Source of the DNA: Arthrobacter sp. fls2-241-R2A-200
Lineage (GTDB): Bacteria > Actinomycetota > Actinomycetes > Actinomycetales > Micrococcaceae
DNA: 64,000 bases
Reading direction: 5' to 3'
Assembly (NCBI RefSeq): GCF_030209745.1
Contig: NZ_JARVRJ010000009.1
Span: 124,001-188,000 of the forward strand
Under the pieces are notes generated by a model, which was not told the origin of the DNA, searched no databases, and was given only the letters and a program-made list of their open reading frames with translations. A program made the translations under genes and the position numbers. Shown piece by piece: positions 61,426 through 64,000 of the stretch (within the stretch, counting starts at the first letter, position 1; the number at the start of each line of letters is the position of its first letter).

Positions 61426-62955
61426 TTAGTCATCCAGGGCGGTGTCGCCCAGGTTGATCCAGGTTGTTTTCAGGGCCGAATAAGCGTCCAAGGCGTGGAG
61501 GGAGCGGTCCCTTCCGAAGCCGGATTCCTTGAACCCGCCAAACGGTGTGATGATGTCGGCGACGTCGAACGTATTCACCCACACGGTGCCGGCGCGAAGT
61601 TCGCGTGCCGCGGTGTGCGCCTTGGTGATGTCTTGCGTCCACACGCTTGCCGCCAAGCCGTACTTGCTGTCGTTTGCCAAGCGGATACCCTCGGCTGCAC
61701 CCCGGAAGGTGGATACGGCAAGTACCGGCCCGAAAATCTCTTCCTGTCCGATGCGCCCGGCATTGTTGACCTTGTCCAGGACCGTGGGTTCCAAATAGTA
61801 GCCATTCTCGACGCCGGCGGGGTGCACCCGCGTGCCACCGCTGGCGACTGCTATGCCCTCTTCTTCCGCGATGGCGTAATAGCCGAGGATGCTCCCGAGC
61901 TGCTTGTCGTCAATGATGGCGCCAATTTGGGTGGCCGGATCCAAAGGATCGCCAAGCTGCAGGGAACGCCCTACCTTAATGACTTCTTCGATCAGGGCGT
62001 CGTGCACGCGTTCATCCACGAGTAGCCGGGAGCCTGCGTGGCATGTCTGCCCTGCGTTGTAGAAGATCCCCCAGGCCACGGCGGAAGCACACGCGGTGAG
62101 GTCGCCGACGTCGTGCAGTACCACCTGGGCTGACTTCCCGCCCAGCTCCAACGCCACTTGCTTGCCATTGGATTCCGAAGCGTAGCGCTGGAAGAACCGG
62201 CCGACTTCAGGTGACCCCGTGAAGGTGACCTTGTCCACCAGTTGGTGCCGCCCAAGGGCAGCGCCGGCAACATGGCCCAGTCCCGGAACAACGTTGAACA
62301 CGCCGTCGGGGACACCAGCTTCACTGGCGAGTTCGGCAAGCCGCAACGCGCTGAGGCTCGTCTGCTCCGACGGCTTAAGGACCACCGAGTTGCCGGCGGC
62401 GAGTGCGGGTGCCACCTTCCACGCCGTGATGATAAGCGGGTAGTTCCAGGGAACAACGGCACCGATAACGCCCAATGGCTCGCGGGAAATGATCGCCAGG
62501 GCATCACGCGGGGTGGGAGCGACGTCGTCGTAGACCTTGTCCAAAGCTTCGGCGTACCAGCGGAAGGTGCGTGCACAGCTGGGAACGTCGACGGCGAGCG
62601 CGTCACCGATGGGGTGGCCGGCGTCGGTGGACTCCAGGAGGGCCAGTTCCTCGAGGTTTTCCAGGATGAGGTCCGACAACCGGGTGAGGACAGCCTGGCG
62701 ATGACGCCGATCCGTGCGGGACCATGTTCCGGCTTCGAAAGCACGGTGGGCTGCCCGGACGGCGTCGTCCACGTCCTGCTCGCCCGCTGCCGATATATCA
62801 GCGGTGACGGAGCCGTCCCGCGGCGAAACCGTGGGGAAGGTTTCGCCGCTCCGGGCGGCTCGAAAGCCGCCGTCGATGTACAGGCCGGTCGCCGGTTGCT
62901 GGGCTTTCGCCCGCTGGATCCAGTCGTTCTTGGTTGCTGGCTTGGTTACTGGCAT
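61426..62955 (-). CDS. aldehyde dehydrogenase (PuuC/BetB-like)
   Basis: A 509-residue NAD-dependent aldehyde dehydrogenase. Motifs: VPWNYPLIITAWKVAPALAA, cofactor FTGSPEVGRFFQ, catalytic Glu in ALELGGKSAQVV, and catalytic Cys in FYNAGQTCHAGSRL. The GQTCHAGSR form and N-terminus (LYIDGGFRAA) resemble gamma-glutamyl-aminobutyraldehyde and related broad-range enzymes. It differs clearly from the second aldehyde dehydrogenase of this operon, suggesting two aldehyde-oxidation steps. It begins nine bases after the enolase-superfamily gene behind AAGGAAACGCC. Confidence 0.92.
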   Translation of the reverse strand: MPVTKPATKNDWIQRAKAQQPATGLYIDGGFRAARSGETFPTVSPRDGSVTADISAAGEQDVDDAVRAAHRAFEAGTWSRTDRRHRQAVLTRLSDLILENLEELALLESTDAGHPIGDALAVDVPSCARTFRWYAEALDKVYDDVAPTPRDALAIISREPLGVIGAVVPWNYPLIITAWKVAPALAAGNSVVLKPSEQTSLSALRLAELASEAGVPDGVFNVVPGLGHVAGAALGRHQLVDKVTFTGSPEVGRFFQRYASESNGKQVALELGGKSAQVVLHDVGDLTACASAVAWGIFYNAGQTCHAGSRLLVDERVHDALIEEVIKVGRSLQLGDPLDPATQIGAIIDDKQLGSILGYYAIAEEEGIAVASGGTRVHPAGVENGYYLEPTVLDKVNNAGRIGQEEIFGPVLAVSTFRGAAEGIRLANDSKYGLAASVWTQDITKAHTAARELRAGTVWVNTFDVADIITPFGGFKESGFGRDRSLHALDAYSALKTTWINLGDTALDD

Positions 62956-62964
62956 GGCGTTTCC

Positions 62965-64000
62965 TTAGACCGAGTATTTCTTGACGGCGTCGTAGTCGAT
63001 GATGGCGCCCAAGCCCGGCAAATCCGGCACCTTGAGGGTTCCTTCATCATCAATGTCCAGTGGTTCCATGAAGAAGTCCCGGCGCTCCGGGGTCCATCCT
63101 GGGGGGTCGTACGGGAACTCAAGGTAAGGACCGGCATCCACACCCGCAGCCACATGCAGGTTGGCCAACAATCCCAAGCCGTTACTCCAGGTGTGAGGGG
63201 TGAAGAACCGATGCTTGAGGTTGGCAGATTCCGCCACCTGGCGGGCTCGATACATCCCCACCGCCAACGCCACGTCCGGTTGATAGATGTCGTAAGCGTC
63301 GGCTTCGATGAGCGCCATCATCTCGGGCATGCTGCGGACCATCTCGCCGCCTGAAACCTGGATCCCGGTCTGCTCACGGACCCGCTGGGCACCCTTGATG
63401 TCGGCCTGGGGCAACGGTTCTTCAAGCCAGCGGACATCGAGCTCAGCCAACTGGGCGGCCAGGCGGTGGACCTTGGCCAGTTCCAGGGCAGGCTCGATAT
63501 CCCCGCTCATGCGCCACATCTGGTTCAGGTCCACCATGAGGTCGAAATCCTTGCCCACTGCTTCCCGGGTAGCACGGACGGACTCCACCCCTTCTTCCAA
63601 ACGGTCCCGTGAGATGCGGATCTTCATTGCCTTGAATCCGCGGGCCTTGGCGGCCAGCGCGGACTCGGCCCGCGCTGCGGGGGGCTTCAGTTCACCGGAG
63701 GATGCGTAGGCAACCAGCCGGTCCTGCGCACCACCGAACAGGGTTGCCACGGGGAGGCCTGCCACCTTGCCGATGATGTCCCACAAGGCTGCTTCCAGCG
63801 GCCAGTAGCGGCCGCCGTGGAAGTTGATTGTTTCAAGCCGCCGGACCTGGTTCAGGATGGCCATGGGGTCGGTACCGATGAACAGGTGTTCGTAAGCCTC
63901 GAAGCCATCCATGGTGTCCCCCGAGCCCACTCCGGTGATCCCTTCATCGGTCTCCACTTCTACCAGGGTGGCCGGGAAGGAGATGCGGGGTTCCGGATCC
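62965..64000 (-). CDS. mandelate racemase/muconate lactonizing (enolase-superfamily) enzyme, partial
   Basis: The frame is open to the right edge, so the N-terminus (roughly the first 40-60 residues) lies outside. Visible barrel residues match the enolase superfamily: KAMKIRI (catalytic Lys), VDLNQMW (metal Asp), WLEEPLP (metal Glu), SGGEMVRS (metal Glu), QPDVA, and FFTPHTWSNG with a His as second catalytic base. This is the pattern of sugar-acid dehydratases or racemases of the MR subgroup. As first visible gene of the operon it probably dehydrates a hexonate, aldarate or similar acid, with the downstream dehydrogenases handling the products. Confidence 0.88.
   Translation of the reverse strand, partial: DPEPRISFPATLVEVETDEGITGVGSGDTMDGFEAYEHLFIGTDPMAILNQVRRLETINFHGGRYWPLEAALWDIIGKVAGLPVATLFGGAQDRLVAYASSGELKPPAARAESALAAKARGFKAMKIRISRDRLEEGVESVRATREAVGKDFDLMVDLNQMWRMSGDIEPALELAKVHRLAAQLAELDVRWLEEPLPQADIKGAQRVREQTGIQVSGGEMVRSMPEMMALIEADAYDIYQPDVALAVGMYRARQVAESANLKHRFFTPHTWSNGLGLLANLHVAAGVDAGPYLEFPYDPPGWTPERRDFFMEPLDIDDEGTLKVPDLPGLGAIIDYDAVKKYSV

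Noticed and set aside
1-64000. Mobile element, prophage, defence island or CRISPR system
   Set aside because: No transposase, integrase, restriction, Cas or toxin-antitoxin protein was recognised, and base composition looks even across the window.

Overview
The window is high-GC chromosomal DNA from an actinobacterium, most likely Arthrobacter, Paenarthrobacter or another Micrococcaceae. This rests on codon use, frequent GTG/TTG starts behind AGGAG-type ribosome sites, and gene sets such as RamB with a glyoxylate shunt, a small SRP RNA beside dnaX, DUF4193, and sugar ABC importers without their own ATPase. I see no transposase, integrase, phage gene, CRISPR array or rRNA. The window is dense with genes, mostly carbon-source uptake and catabolism plus a housekeeping stretch.

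Layout. 1-950: a TetR regulator and a doubtful partial ORF at the left edge. 960-5770: ramB divergent from aceA-aceB (glyoxylate bypass), with a strong hairpin in the aceA leader and a terminator after aceB. 5790-8480: a GNAT-AAA+ ATPase fusion and an MFS exporter/permease. 8586-20030: a sugar cluster. A binding-protein importer and a ROK repressor run leftward; two TIM-barrel isomerase/epimerases, three Gfo/Idh/MocA oxidoreductases and a beta-propeller protein run rightward. The importer promoter and the catabolic promoter carry the same 15-base element on the -35 box, so the ROK protein probably controls both. 19443-22250: TMEM175-like channel, CorA-type transporter and a channel-like membrane protein. 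22390-25910: acetyltransferase, glycogen-debranching-type enzyme, DsbA/FrnE oxidoreductase. 25995-32005: an arabinoside operon (LacI regulator, importer, GH51 arabinofuranosidase) with a perfect 16-base operator palindrome.

32131-40125 holds cell-envelope and miscellaneous genes: TetR, LytR_C protein, a small conserved protein, HAD phosphatase, Stealth sugar-phosphate transferase, metallophosphoesterase, M23 peptidase, DUF2236 oxygenase. 40218-44729: putA with a divergent LysR regulator. 44758-54273: VOC protein, tRNA-Ser(GGA), SRP RNA, dnaX, recR, a two-component system with a divergent secreted protein, aspartate kinase with a predicted internal beta-subunit start, DUF4193. 54546-56916: NCS1 permease and small proteins. 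57038-64000: a leftward operon (enolase-superfamily dehydratase, two aldehyde dehydrogenases, beta-hydroxyacid dehydrogenase, iron alcohol dehydrogenase, SDR) running off the right edge, probably for sugar-acid or related carbonyl catabolism.

Gene functions are assigned by reading motifs and family resemblance; no database search was possible. Start codons were chosen from ribosome-binding sites where these decide between candidates.
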